From NCBI GenBank assembly GCA_024278765.1, contig JAJRSM010000015.1, positions 1-44,842 on the forward strand: a DNA stretch of 44,842 bases, given 5' to 3'. Position numbers and translations under genes: made by a program. The stretch's first letter is position 1, and the number at the start of each line of letters is the position of its first letter. This DNA is from Deltaproteobacteria bacterium. GTDB lineage: Bacteria > Desulfobacterota > GWC2-55-46 > DRQE01. Shown piece after piece: positions 16,877 through 25,988 of the stretch. The notes under the pieces are model-generated. The model had not been told where the DNA came from. It saw only the letters and a program-made list of their open reading frames with translations, and made no database searches.

Positions 16877-17680
16877 ATGAAAACCATACGAAGCTGCGCA
16901 GTACTAGTGGCATTACTCATATTTATATTTACCGCCGCCCCGGCCAATGCACAAGATCAGATAGAGCCCAATGACTTCGCAAAGGCCGTTGAGCTTGGCA
17001 GCAAAGGAAACTTTAAAAAAGCCAATAAATTCTTAAATAAATCTCGCAAAGGACATCCTCTATTTGCCCCGGCTGCTCATCTCTTGCAGATAACCAGCGA
17101 TCTCTCTAGTAAAAAGATCAGCCAAGAGACGGCCAAACATATATTTAAAGGCGTAATGTTTGGCACAAACAACTCTTTAGAGAAATCAATAAAAGAATTA
17201 GACCTAGCCGTTAAGTCGTCACCCGAGTACTCGGACGCCTATGCGCTTCGTGCCATGATACGCTCTTTGCAGAACGACTTGGATGGCGCGACCTCTGATC
17301 TATACAAGGCAGTCAAGCTTGAGCCAGACAACTTCATGGCCTACTACCTGCGCGGCAGTCTGTATGCCAGCAAAAACATATTCACTCACGCTCTGAGCGA
17401 TCTGGACAAAGCAATCGAGCTGAATCCCGAGATGGCCGCAGCCTATAATAACAGAGCAGGCCTTCACTACGGCAAAGGAGAGTTTGATCTGGCAATAGTC
17501 GATCTGACCCATGCGCTTGAACTTGCACCCAAGACCGCTTCTTTATATGAGATGAGGGGCTTTCTCTACGCAGTACGCCTCAATGATAATGAAAGGGGTT
17601 GCCAAGACCTCAAAAAGGCCTGCGATCTTGGCGGCTGCAACTCACTGGAAATGGCAAAGAAAAGAAAGATCTGCAAATAG
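16877..17680 (+). CDS. Secreted TPR protein
   Basis: Protein of 267 residues with a Sec signal peptide (hydrophobic 8-20, likely cut after PANA near residue 25). Residues 95-250 hold at least four tetratricopeptide repeats, seen as spaced units such as AYALRAMIRSLQNDLDGATSD, AYYLRGSLYASKNIFTHALSD and AYNNRAGLHYGKGEFDLAIVD. The C-terminus has Cys residues in RGCQDLKKACDLGGC, as in Sel1/TPR mixtures. A periplasmic scaffolding role is likely; partner unknown. Ribosome-binding site AAGGAG precedes the ATG. A strong terminator follows at 17708. Confidence 0.8.
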   Translation: MKTIRSCAVLVALLIFIFTAAPANAQDQIEPNDFAKAVELGSKGNFKKANKFLNKSRKGHPLFAPAAHLLQITSDLSSKKISQETAKHIFKGVMFGTNNSLEKSIKELDLAVKSSPEYSDAYALRAMIRSLQNDLDGATSDLYKAVKLEPDNFMAYYLRGSLYASKNIFTHALSDLDKAIELNPEMAAAYNNRAGLHYGKGEFDLAIVDLTHALELAPKTASLYEMRGFLYAVRLNDNERGCQDLKKACDLGGCNSLEMAKKRKICK

Positions 17681-17707
17681 CCCATTTTAAATAAATTTTG
17701 AAATCAA

Positions 17708-17746
17708 AAAAGGCGTTGCACCACCACAGGTGATGCAACGCCTTTT
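17708..17746. terminator. Bidirectional rho-independent terminator
   Basis: AAAAGGCGTTGCA pairs with TGCAACGCCTTTT. The A run on the left and T run on the right let it work for both converging genes (TPR gene and aminotransferase). Confidence 0.9.
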
Positions 17747-17764
17747 ATTTTAACTAAAAACCCT

Positions 17765-18904
17765 CTATTTTTTATAAAACTCAGCTATCGTATCTACTAC
17801 ATACTTTATATCACTCTTCTTAAGCTCTGAATAAACAGGCAACGCTAAACTGTAGCGCGCAGCCCTCTCGGAGACCGGCATATCACCACGCTTATACCCC
17901 AAATATTTAAAACAATCCTGAAGATGCAGAGGCAACGGATAATAAATACCAGAACCTATGCCATTCGCTGTGAGGTGCTTGCGCAAAGCATTTCTGTTCT
18001 TGGCCATAATAACATACTGGTTATAGATCAGACGGCCTTCAGGATCCGAGGCATGCGGCGTAACCTTAGCAACGTGGCCTGCGAGGCCTGCCTTCTCAAA
18101 TAATTCTCTATAGAGTACGCCATTCTGTATACGCTGATCTGTCCACTTATCCAGACGCCTAAGTTTTATTCTCAACACCGCTGCCTGCAGTTCATCGAGC
18201 CTAGAGTTTATACCAATAATAGGATGATGATAAGTGCGTGAACCACCGTGCAGATGCAACATACTGAGCTTGTCGGCGAGCCTCTTACTATTGGTCGTAA
18301 CCATACCGCCATCACCAAAGCCGCCAAGGTTCTTGGTAGGATAAAAAGAAAAACAACCGATATTGCCGATAGCACCGACCCGCTTGCCTTTATATTCCGT
18401 GCCGATTGCCTGCGCAGCGTCCTCGATAACCGGGATGCCTTTCTTTGCGGCAAGTTTTTTTATAGCATTCATATTGGCAGCACGTCCAAAAAGATGCACA
18501 GGCATTATGGCCTTGACCTTTCCGGCCTTGTCTTTTTTAAGAACAGCTTCGATGCCATTTGGATCTATATTAAAGGTATCCGGCTCAATATCGACAAAGA
18601 CCGGCTCGGCACCGAGCCTTGCGATGGAACCAGCCGTTGAGAAAAAGGTATAAGGCGTTGTTACAACCTTATCGCCCGGACCGATATTATAGGCCATAAG
18701 GGCAAGCAAGATCGCATCACTACCAGAGGCTACCCCTATACCGTACTTAGCACCGCAGTACGCAGCGATCTCTTTTTCCAACTCCCGGACGTTTTCCCCG
18801 AGGACAAAACTCTGATTAGAACATATCTTCTTTATCTCTTTTAAAACATCTTTTTCAATCTCTTTATACTGCTGGCTAAGACTCAATAGCTGGACCTTCT
18901 TCAA
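17765..18904 (-). CDS. DegT/DnrJ/EryC1/StrS sugar aminotransferase
   Basis: PLP-dependent aminotransferase of 379 residues that acts on keto sugars joined to nucleotides. The PLP-binding Lys is Lys191 in SFYPTKNLGG; the Asp that holds the pyridine ring is in VIEDAAQA, and GVASGSDAI binds the phosphate. This sequence is close to the WbpE/WlbC type, which makes amino sugars for O-antigen or capsule, but the substrate cannot be fixed without sugar-pathway neighbours, and none are present. The start is TTG at 18904, six bases after GGAGGAG. Single gene between two terminators. Confidence 0.87.
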   Translation of the reverse strand: MKKVQLLSLSQQYKEIEKDVLKEIKKICSNQSFVLGENVRELEKEIAAYCGAKYGIGVASGSDAILLALMAYNIGPGDKVVTTPYTFFSTAGSIARLGAEPVFVDIEPDTFNIDPNGIEAVLKKDKAGKVKAIMPVHLFGRAANMNAIKKLAAKKGIPVIEDAAQAIGTEYKGKRVGAIGNIGCFSFYPTKNLGGFGDGGMVTTNSKRLADKLSMLHLHGGSRTYHHPIIGINSRLDELQAAVLRIKLRRLDKWTDQRIQNGVLYRELFEKAGLAGHVAKVTPHASDPEGRLIYNQYVIMAKNRNALRKHLTANGIGSGIYYPLPLHLQDCFKYLGYKRGDMPVSERAARYSLALPVYSELKKSDIKYVVDTIAEFYKK

Positions 18905-18978
18905 CTCTATACTCCTCCGTAATTAAAAAAACTAATTTATAAAAAATATCTAAACTAACAGCCAGCCGCAGCAACTGA

Positions 18979-19017
18979 AATAACCAGAGACGGCCAGTCA
19001 GGCCGTCTCTGGTTATT
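18979..19017 (-). terminator. Terminator-like hairpin after nusB
   Basis: A perfect 17-base stem (AATAACCAGAGACGGCC and its complement) around a five-base loop. The T run on the minus strand is short and broken, so termination may be partial. It separates the rib-nusB operon from the aminotransferase gene. Confidence 0.7.
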
Positions 19018-19104
19018 AAACTTTTAAAAGATACTGGACTTAAAAAAACACCATTATAATGCTACATAATAAAAAAAACCAGAGCCAGCATCGCAAGATA
19101 AAAA

Positions 19105-19542
19105 CTAGCCCGCGCTTTGCCCCTCACCGCTCTTTTCACGGGCAAGCTTATCTAAAATGCCATTTACAAAGGCACTTGATTCTTCCGTACCAAATCTCTT
19201 TGCAAGCTCTACGGCCTCGTCGATTACCACCTTAAAAGGAATCTCATCGGGACTACTAAGCTCATGGGCCGCTAGCCGAAGGACGTTACGGTCAACGACC
19301 GTCATCCTACCGACGCTCCAGTTATTCGAGAAGAGCTCTATCATCTTATCCAACTCGTCTTGCCGTTCGGTTATAGCATAAAAGAGTGTTTTAAAATACG
19401 CGTAGGCCGCTCCAGTAAGCTCCTCACCGTCGTCTTCACCACGAGCGACTCTTTCGGCACAGTCGTCACGGGCAGCCCCTGTCACATCCATCTGATAGAG
19501 GGCCTGCAATACAGCCTCTCTGGCTTTTGATCTACTTCTCAT
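19105..19542 (-). CDS. nusB: Transcription antitermination factor NusB
   Basis: RNA-binding protein of 145 residues that joins NusE (S10) on boxA to keep RNA polymerase elongating through rRNA operons. It opens with the family motif SRSKAREAVLQALYQMDVTG, has DRNVLRLAAHELS in the middle and ends with IDEAVELAKRFGTEESSAFVNGILD-type sequence. An all-helical fold is expected. It is the last gene of the nrdR-rib-nusB run and starts 22 bases after ribH. This order (ribH then nusB) is common across bacteria. Confidence 0.95.
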   Translation of the reverse strand: MRSRSKAREAVLQALYQMDVTGAARDDCAERVARGEDDGEELTGAAYAYFKTLFYAITERQDELDKMIELFSNNWSVGRMTVVDRNVLRLAAHELSSPDEIPFKVVIDEAVELAKRFGTEESSAFVNGILDKLAREKSGEGQSAG

Positions 19543-19564
19543 TAAACCTCGTTTAGCTTTTTTT

Positions 19565-20032
19565 CTAACCTATTGTCTTTAATAGATTTGCCATCTCAAT
19601 GGCGGTAAGGGCAGCGTCACTTCCCTTATTGCCGCTCTTGGCCCCGGCCCGCTCTATTGCTTGCTCAAGGGTATCAGAGGTAATTATCCCGAAACCAACA
19701 GGGATGCCGTACTTAGCAGCAGCCCTCGCTACCCCCTTTGATGCCTCACCGGCGACGTAATCAAAGTGCGGAGTAGAGCCCCTGATAACAGCCCCTACAC
19801 AGACTATTGCGTCATATTTTTTCTTGGCGGCAAGTGCGCCCACGGCAAGCGGAATCTCAAAAGCACCTGGGACCTTTACCACATCAATATCCTTATCATC
19901 AGCACCGCTCCTAACCAGCGTATCGATTGCGCCGCTTAAGAGTTTCTCACCTATAAAGTCATTGAACCTTCCGGCAACTATTGCGACCTTCAGTCCCTTG
20001 GCCGAGAGGTTGCCTTCATATACATTAGCCAT
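19565..20032 (-). CDS. ribH: 6,7-dimethyl-8-ribityllumazine synthase
   Basis: Lumazine synthase of 155 residues; condenses the RibB and RibD products to lumazine, the next-to-last step of riboflavin synthesis. Signatures: [14 protein letters not shown] near the start, [32 protein letters not shown] with the catalytic His, and [12 protein letters not shown]. Usually forms pentamers or 60-mer shells. It lies 40 bases downstream of ribBA in the operon. Confidence 0.97.
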   Translation of the reverse strand: MANVYEGNLSAKGLKVAIVAGRFNDFIGEKLLSGAIDTLVRSGADDKDIDVVKVPGAFEIPLAVGALAAKKKYDAIVCVGAVIRGSTPHFDYVAGEASKGVARAAAKYGIPVGFGIITSDTLEQAIERAGAKSGNKGSDAALTAIEMANLLKTIG

Positions 20033-20072
20033 CTTGCCTCCTAAAAGATTAACAGAGCGATACCGCTCTTCT

Positions 20073-21296
20073 TTAACAGGTTCCCTGCTTATCTACCTTT
20101 GTCAGTATATGCCCCATCTTCTCTTTCTTTACACGAAGATACTCGACGTTGTTTGGCCCCGGCACGGTCTCTATCGGTACTCTTTCAACGAGCTCCAAAC
20201 CATAGCCCTCAAGCCCCTTAATCTTACGAGGGTTATTGGTCATAAGCCGCATCTTATGCACCCCGAGATCAACGAGTATCTGCGCACCCATTCCGTAGTC
20301 GCGCAGATCGGCCTTAAAACCCAGTATCCTATTGGCCTCGACCGTATCGTGCCCTTCATCCTGCAAGGCATAGGCGCGCAACTTATTGGCAAGCCCGATG
20401 CCACGCCCTTCCTGATGCATATAAAGGATAATACCACTACCCTCTTGCGCTATCATCTTCATAGCACCCTGCAATTGCTCACCACAGTCGCACCGAACTG
20501 AACCCAGCGCATCTCCTGTCAGGCACTCTGAATGCACCCGCACAAGCACCGGCTTATCAGGGTCGATCTCGCCCTTAACTAGAGCGAGATGCTCATGGGT
20601 ATCAACGTCATTTTCATAGGCTATGGCCTTAAAGACACCTGCAAACTTAGTAGGTACGACAGCCTCTGCCGCGCGTGTTACCAGACGGTCGCGCTTTAAC
20701 CTGTACTCAATGATATCTGCTATGGTAACGATCTTAAAATCAAATTCCTTTGCAATCACCTCAAGCTCTGGCATTCTCGCCATCGTTCCGTCATCGTTCA
20801 TTATCTCACATATAACGCCCGCACTTTTAAGGCCCGCGAGCCTTGCCAGATCAACCGAGCCCTCGGTCTGCCCTGTCCTTACCAGCACACCGCCGTCCTT
20901 TGCCCTGAGCGGAAAAATATGACCTGGCCTTGCAAGATCCTCTGGCACAGCACAGTCTTTGATGGCATCCAGAATCGTTACTGCCCTATCACTGGCGGAT
21001 ATTCCGGTCGATATCCCCTTTGCAGCATCGATTGATACGGTAAAGGCCGTTGTGTACATAGACGTATTGTCATCGACCATATGGTGCAAACCCAGCTTAT
21101 CGGCATAGGCTTCGGTGAGGGTCAGGCAGATAAGGCCACGCCCGTACTTGGCCATAAAATTTATCAACTCGGGCGTTACAAGCTCTGCGGCCATGCAGAA
21201 GTCGCCCTCGTTTTCACGGTCCTCGTCATCGACTAGGATCACCATCTTACCCTGTCTTATATCCTCTAATGCTGCTTCTATTCTCTCTATTGACAT
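20073..21296 (-). CDS. ribBA: Bifunctional DHBP synthase / GTP cyclohydrolase II
   Basis: Fusion of 407 residues. Residues 1-200 are RibB (makes dihydroxybutanone phosphate from ribulose 5-phosphate), with [12 protein letters not shown] as acidic metal loop and [13 protein letters not shown]. Residues 205-400 are RibA (opens GTP), with [21 protein letters not shown] supplying the three zinc Cys, and [13 protein letters not shown]. RibB and RibA active-site residues look intact, so both halves should be active; some RibBA proteins have a dead RibA half, not so here. 14 bases after ribE. Confidence 0.96.
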   Translation of the reverse strand: MSIERIEAALEDIRQGKMVILVDDEDRENEGDFCMAAELVTPELINFMAKYGRGLICLTLTEAYADKLGLHHMVDDNTSMYTTAFTVSIDAAKGISTGISASDRAVTILDAIKDCAVPEDLARPGHIFPLRAKDGGVLVRTGQTEGSVDLARLAGLKSAGVICEIMNDDGTMARMPELEVIAKEFDFKIVTIADIIEYRLKRDRLVTRAAEAVVPTKFAGVFKAIAYENDVDTHEHLALVKGEIDPDKPVLVRVHSECLTGDALGSVRCDCGEQLQGAMKMIAQEGSGIILYMHQEGRGIGLANKLRAYALQDEGHDTVEANRILGFKADLRDYGMGAQILVDLGVHKMRLMTNNPRKIKGLEGYGLELVERVPIETVPGPNNVEYLRVKKEKMGHILTKVDKQGTC

Positions 21297-21310
21297 ACCT
21301 ACTCTCCCCC

Positions 21311-22000
21311 TTATTCTCCCTTTAGAAAACCATGCTCCGCTAAAAAGCCTGCTGTGATATTACCTTCCCTCTTTGTCGCGCCCTGATCTTCATCTTTTGC
21401 CAGACGCATAAAACGCTCTACGTATTTACCGATTATATCTGTCTCTATATTTACTGCACCACCCGTGCTCAAAGTCTGCAATGTAGTATTTTCTATCGTA
21501 TGCGGAATGACCGCCACCCGAAAGCCCTTCTCTGTCAGAGCAGCGACCGTAAGACTTATCCCGTCTACCGTGACCGAACCCTTATGAACAAGAAGCCGCT
21601 GGAACTCCGGATCAATCTTAAACTCCAGTTCTTGGCCCGTGCCCCTTTGAACCCTACCAACCAAAGCCCCTCTACAATCAATATGGCCGGTTACGATATG
21701 GCCGCCCATAGAACTGCACGGCGTTAATGCTCGCTCCAGATTTACTCTATCACCAGAGGCGAGTGCGCCCAGGTTAGTATGGCTGAAGGTCTCATCACTT
21801 ACGTCGGCTACGAAATCACCACTGCCCAGCCGAGTTATCGTCAGGCAGACCCCGTTTACCGCAATACTATCGCCAAGGGCTGGTTCAGCCTGCAAAGTAG
21901 CATCGCTAGCGAACTGAGTTTTAATAGATATTTTACCAGATATACCGATTTTTTCAATAGATTTCACGATACCAATGCATTCTATAATACCTGTAAACAT
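21311..22000 (-). CDS. ribE: Riboflavin synthase, alpha subunit
   Basis: Dismutates two lumazines to riboflavin. 229 residues with the two tandem lumazine-binding repeats expected (first starting [10 protein letters not shown], second near [13 protein letters not shown]). The start is the ATG at 22000, eight bases after AGAGGGG and overlapping the ribD stop by one base (TGATG), which suggests coupled translation; an in-frame GTG three codons earlier is less likely because homologues start MFTG. The last 25 residues are charged and extend past the usual end. Confidence 0.95.
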   Translation of the reverse strand: MFTGIIECIGIVKSIEKIGISGKISIKTQFASDATLQAEPALGDSIAVNGVCLTITRLGSGDFVADVSDETFSHTNLGALASGDRVNLERALTPCSSMGGHIVTGHIDCRGALVGRVQRGTGQELEFKIDPEFQRLLVHKGSVTVDGISLTVAALTEKGFRVAVIPHTIENTTLQTLSTGGAVNIETDIIGKYVERFMRLAKDEDQGATKREGNITAGFLAEHGFLKGE

Positions 22001-23130
22001 CAGAAACACCCCTCTACGAGTACGTCCGTACCAAGCGTCTTTACCTTTATCGTCTTAAATCTAAGTGCGCTATCCATATTATTTACCCCAAGCGTTGCTA
22101 CAGACGGCACGCCATCTGCGCCAATTATAATAGGTGCTGTAAACCACAGAACCTTATCAACATGACCGCCCTTTAGAAGCCCTGCCGCCAGACCCCCGCC
22201 GCCCTCGACCAATAAATCAGTCACACCACGCTCGCCAAGTTTTTTTAAAACCGCCTTCAAGCTCAACCCGGCCTTTGTCTCAGCGACCCGCAAGACCTCT
22301 ACGCCTTTAGCCTTTAATATTTCTGCCTTCTTATGTGAAGCTTTTTTACCTGTAAAAACAAAAGTACTAACCCTTTGTTGGACTTTATAAAGATTTGCAC
22401 TAGCTGGCAATCTAAGTGCCGAATCCAGGACCACCCTCACAGAGTCTCTACCGCCCTTTACCCCTCTTGTCGTTAGCCATGGATTATCAGCCAGGGCAGT
22501 ACCAGAGCCGACCATTACACAATCAACGATATTGCGCAACTCATGGACGTAACTGCGAGACTCCTTCGATGTTATCCAACTGGAATCGCCGCCATTAGAG
22601 GCGATTCGTCCGTCTAGGCTTGTTGCTAGCTTTAAGGTCACGTACGGCAGCCCCGTGACGATATGCTTATTATATGCAGCATTCAGGGCCGTGCACTCGG
22701 CCTTTAATATACCTGTTACGACCTCTATCCCGGCCCTTCTCAGTCTCCTGACCCCGCGCCCCCGGACCTTGGGATTAGGATCACCCGCCCCGGTAAAGAC
22801 GCGCCTGATTCCGGCCTCTATTATAGCACCTGTGCACGGCGGGGTCCTGCCAAAGGTCATGCAAGGCTCTAGCGTTACGTACAGGTCAGCGCCCTTTATA
22901 CTGCCTTTGGTGGCAAGAACGGCATTATCGATGGCAACAACCTCAGCGTGGGCTAACCCCGCGCAGGCGTGATAACCTCGTCCTATTATACGTCCTTTCT
23001 TGGTGCCGGGCCTGACAACAACCGCCCCTACCATAGGGTTAGGGGAGGTACGCCCGAGCCCCTTTGCGGCTAAGGTCAAGGCCTTACGCATATAGGTCTC
23101 ATCTATTTTTCTGTTATCTACTGAGGGCAC
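22000..23130 (-). CDS. ribD: Bifunctional riboflavin deaminase/reductase
   Basis: Two-step enzyme of riboflavin synthesis, 376 residues. The deaminase half (about 12-155) has SPNPMVGAVVV, the zinc motif HAEVVAI and EPCMTFGRTPPCTGA. The reductase half (about 160-376) has TLKLATSLDGRIA and LLVEGGGGLAAGLL. The start is placed at the GTG at 23130, six bases after AGAGGA. An ATG at 23217 would overlap nrdR by 26 bases and add 29 residues that look unlike RibD. Confidence 0.93.
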   Translation of the reverse strand: MPSVDNRKIDETYMRKALTLAAKGLGRTSPNPMVGAVVVRPGTKKGRIIGRGYHACAGLAHAEVVAIDNAVLATKGSIKGADLYVTLEPCMTFGRTPPCTGAIIEAGIRRVFTGAGDPNPKVRGRGVRRLRRAGIEVVTGILKAECTALNAAYNKHIVTGLPYVTLKLATSLDGRIASNGGDSSWITSKESRSYVHELRNIVDCVMVGSGTALADNPWLTTRGVKGGRDSVRVVLDSALRLPASANLYKVQQRVSTFVFTGKKASHKKAEILKAKGVEVLRVAETKAGLSLKAVLKKLGERGVTDLLVEGGGGLAAGLLKGGHVDKVLWFTAPIIIGADGVPSVATLGVNNMDSALRFKTIKVKTLGTDVLVEGCF

Positions 23131-23191
23131 GGCTTGTCCTCTACGGCGAAATCGGTAGGCCGGAACTAGTAGGCCATAACCTGGATTTGAT

Positions 23192-23659
23192 CTAACGGGT
23201 TTTCTTCTTGATATCAATCAGTTCGGTTAGCTCACTCATAAACTCTTTTATATCTCTAAAGTCTCTATAGACAGAGGCAAAGCGTACATAGGCGACCTCA
23301 TCGAGGGCTCGCAGTTCATCCATAACGGCCTCTCCTATCAGGCGGCTCTCTACCTCTTTTTCGCCGAGCCCAGCGAGCTTTGTCTCTATCCTGTCGATTG
23401 CACGGTCGATATCATCGCTGCTAACAGGCCTTTTTTCACAGGCCTTCTTAAGCCCGGTCATTATCTTATCCCGGTCATAGACTACACGCATACCGTCTTT
23501 TTTAACGACAAGCGGCATCATCTCTTCGACACGCTCATAACTTGTAAAGCGTTTACTGCACTGCAAGCACTCGCGCCGCCGCCTCGTAACCGAGCCGTCC
23601 TGCGAAAGCCTTGAGTCAATAACCTTATCTTCGAGATGTGAACAGAAAGGACACTTCAT
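23192..23659 (-). CDS. nrdR: Transcriptional repressor NrdR
   Basis: Represses ribonucleotide reductase genes when dATP is high. 155 residues: a zinc ribbon with CPFC (3-6) and CLQC (31-34), followed by an ATP-cone (about 46-136) containing [14 protein letters not shown] and [11 protein letters not shown]. The start is fixed by the invariant MKCPFC. No ribosome-binding site precedes the ATG (the eight bases before it are all A, T or C) and a promoter-like pair suggests a leaderless message. First gene of the riboflavin-nusB operon, as in many bacteria. Confidence 0.96.
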   Translation of the reverse strand: MKCPFCSHLEDKVIDSRLSQDGSVTRRRRECLQCSKRFTSYERVEEMMPLVVKKDGMRVVYDRDKIMTGLKKACEKRPVSSDDIDRAIDRIETKLAGLGEKEVESRLIGEAVMDELRALDEVAYVRFASVYRDFRDIKEFMSELTELIDIKKKTR

Positions 23660-23665
23660 AAAGAA

Positions 23666-23694
23666 AATATACAGGATAATGCAATGAAAAACAA
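23666..23694 (-). promoter_or_regulatory. Possible promoter of the nrdR-rib-nusB operon
   Basis: On the minus strand TTGTTT (23694-23689), a 17-base spacer and TATATT (23671-23666). The start point would fall at or within a base or two of the nrdR ATG. Confidence 0.35.
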
Positions 23695-23731
23695 GGGATT
23701 AAAGCTCTCACCTAGACTCTCAGGCAGGCTA

Positions 23732-24661
23732 TTACTCAGACCCTGCACTAGAGTTTTGCTCCGCGCATGATTGCCTTTTAAAAAGACGCCCAAGGTCATC
23801 AAGCAGGGTATAGGCGACAGGGACGACAAAGAGGGTCAGAAGTGTCGAAACAAAGAGCCCACCTATTACGGCAATCGCCATAGGGGCACGGGATTCACTG
23901 CCCGGCCCGACCCCGATAGCCGTTGGCAACACCCCGAGCATTGTCGATAAGGCCGCCATAACAATAGGGCGCAGCCTGGACAGGGCCAGCAAGAAGGACG
24001 GCCTCCCTTACACCCAACCCTCTGGCCCTGAGCGTATCAGTATAGTCAACTAGTAAAATCGAGTTCTTTGTGACCAGCCCTACAAGCAGCGTTATACCGG
24101 TCAGGCTATATACATTGATCGTATTACCCGTAAAACAGAGCGCACCGAGTGCGCCGACTATACTAAGGGGCAGGGCGATCATAACGGTAGATGGATGAAT
24201 CAAACTCTCAAACTGCGCTGCCAGCACCATATAGGTAATAAGCTATGGCCAGACCAAAGACCATAACCATGCTTACAAAGGACTCTTTAAACTGCTCGGC
24301 ACGTCCGCTAAGTGTTGTCGTATAGCCCTCTGGCAGGACCTCCTCTGCGATCACCGCAATATCATCCAAGCCCAAGCCCTATAGCAGCAAAATAGCTCCT
24401 TATCTCCGGCATACCAGAAAGGACATCTTCATTGAGTTTTAGTTTTTCATTGGTATATTCAATGGAAGATCCGACCGGCGTCTGGAAACTAACCATAAAA
24501 GCAGAGGCGTCTTCAGCAGGCATAAATTCTTTACCAAGCCCCTACCACGCAAAGATACTAGAGGCAAAAACTTATAACGCCAAAAACAATAATGGAGATC
24601 ATCGTCATCAGGGTAAGGACCGGTCTTCTTATCGCTACCACAGGTAATATCATCTTTATCT
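23732..24661 (-). pseudogene. RND efflux pump, degraded remnant
   Basis: About 930 bases remain of a gene that is normally about 3.1 kb. The 5' end reads MILPVVAIRRPVLTLMTM with the first membrane helix, then hits TAG. Next comes KEFMPAEDASAF, which belongs after about 500 further residues, so a large internal deletion joins the two. Reading then shifts at least three times (near 24378, 24240 and 23985). Fragments such as LITYMVLAAQFESLIHP, GLVTKNSILLVDYTDTLRARG, and RLRPIVMAALSTMLGVLP in three frames are clear RND helices (the last four membrane segments). The adaptor gene directly upstream (5 bases away) is intact. No functional pump can be made. Confidence 0.9.
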
Positions 24662-24666
24662 AACCT

Positions 24667-25884
24667 TTAATTCTGCGTTCCTGTTTTACGCTCACCAACG
24701 ATGACCCGCACGCTTGCGCCGTCGTCCAGATCATAAGCACCTTCTATCACTACCAGCTCACCTGTCTTTAACCCGCTACTTATTACAGCCATTGCCCCAC
24801 GTCGTTCTAAAAGGTCAACGCTTCTCATCTCTACTTTGCCACCAGCCTCTACAAAGACTATGGTCTCGTCGTTGCGAGTAAGTACGCCGCCTTCGGGGAC
24901 TAGAAACAAACCTTTTTTAATGCCGGTAACAATCGTAACCTCAGCAAAAAGCCCGGGGCGAAGTTCTTTCTTCTGGTTTTTTATCCGTGCCTTTATCTCA
25001 AAACTACGGTTCTTTGGATCTACCTCAGGGCTGATGAAATATATAAGCCCGCTATAGATCTTGTCTTCTCCAGTAGTGCCAACCGTAAGCGTTACCTCTT
25101 GGCCCGGCCTTAACCTTCCTAGAAACCGCTCGGGGATGGTCGCAAAGACCTTTAACGAACCCATATCAATTAGGCGAAAGAGCCTGTCGCCTTCCTGTAC
25201 GTAGCTGCCTACAGAGACGTAACGCTTGGATATAGTCCCTGAAAACGGCGCACGAATGCGTGAGTCCGCAAGCTCGCGGGCCTTTAAAAGCAGCTCTGCC
25301 TTTGCTGCTGCCAGAGCAGAGGTCAGAGCATCACGCCTGGACAGGGCCGAGTCATAGTCCTCTTGGCTGACCGTGCCCTCGCGCAAAAGCCCACTTTTGC
25401 GAACGAGATCTTTCTCTGCAAAGGCAAGCTCCGCACCCCTCTGATCAAGCTCTGCGCCGGCCCGGTCTCTCTCCAGAACGAATTTTTCTTCATCTAAAAC
25501 AACCAGAGCTTGGTCGCGCGCGACCTCGTCGCCTTCGTCAACAAAAAGCCCGGTGAGTTTTGCCGAGACCTCGGCACTTACCATAACCTCTTCATTGGGC
25601 TCAAGCGTGCCGACGGCAATAATGCTAAGCGGCAGGTCCACACTCTTGACCGCAACCGTGCGCACCTTAAAACCCGGAGCTGGGCTCTTGGATTTATCTG
25701 CGCCTTTCTCGCCAGAGCTTGCCTGCCCGATCTGGCTATTCTGACTAGTCTGGCTGGGCTGACTATCCTGACTAGTCTGGCTGGGCTGGCTACTTACGGC
25801 GATATCTTTTTCTTTCTCTCCTTTGCAGCCGTAACCAAACCCAACTACAACAACAATCAATGCAACCAATAATATCTTTTTCAT
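24667..25884 (-). CDS. RND efflux adaptor (membrane fusion) lipoprotein
   Basis: Periplasmic adaptor of 405 residues. Lipoprotein signal MKKILLVALIVVVVGFGYGC with lipidated Cys20. A Ser/Gln-rich low-complexity linker (about 31-57) made of repeated SQPSQTSQ follows, then the biotinyl-lipoyl half (VMVSAEVSAKLTGLFVDEGD), a coiled-coil hairpin (about 150-205), the second lipoyl half (SRIRAPFSGTISKRYVSVG) and a beta-barrel. All domains and the reading frame are intact. Start ATG at 25884 follows AAGGAGAC. Its cognate pump, immediately downstream, is destroyed, so the protein must either work with another pump or be on the way to loss. Confidence 0.88.
   Translation of the reverse strand: MKKILLVALIVVVVGFGYGCKGEKEKDIAVSSQPSQTSQDSQPSQTSQNSQIGQASSGEKGADKSKSPAPGFKVRTVAVKSVDLPLSIIAVGTLEPNEEVMVSAEVSAKLTGLFVDEGDEVARDQALVVLDEEKFVLERDRAGAELDQRGAELAFAEKDLVRKSGLLREGTVSQEDYDSALSRRDALTSALAAAKAELLLKARELADSRIRAPFSGTISKRYVSVGSYVQEGDRLFRLIDMGSLKVFATIPERFLGRLRPGQEVTLTVGTTGEDKIYSGLIYFISPEVDPKNRSFEIKARIKNQKKELRPGLFAEVTIVTGIKKGLFLVPEGGVLTRNDETIVFVEAGGKVEMRSVDLLERRGAMAVISSGLKTGELVVIEGAYDLDDGASVRVIVGERKTGTQN
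25741..25793. repeat. 27-base direct repeat in the adaptor gene
   Basis: Two copies of a 27-base unit, identical for at least their first 20 bases, encode the SQPSQTSQ linker repeats. Slippage-prone coding repeat. Confidence 0.7.
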
Positions 25885-25988
25885 AAAGTCTCCTTACATA
25901 ATTAAATACCACCGCGCAAAGAACCCCAAAGCAAATCCAGAAGATCTTGGCCTAAAGAACCTTAAAAGAAAATATTTTAGAGCTGCCA

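Noticed and set aside
23660-23731. FMN riboswitch before the riboflavin operon
   Set aside because: Only 72 bases lie upstream of nrdR and none of the conserved FMN-element blocks is present; the gaps inside the operon are too short.
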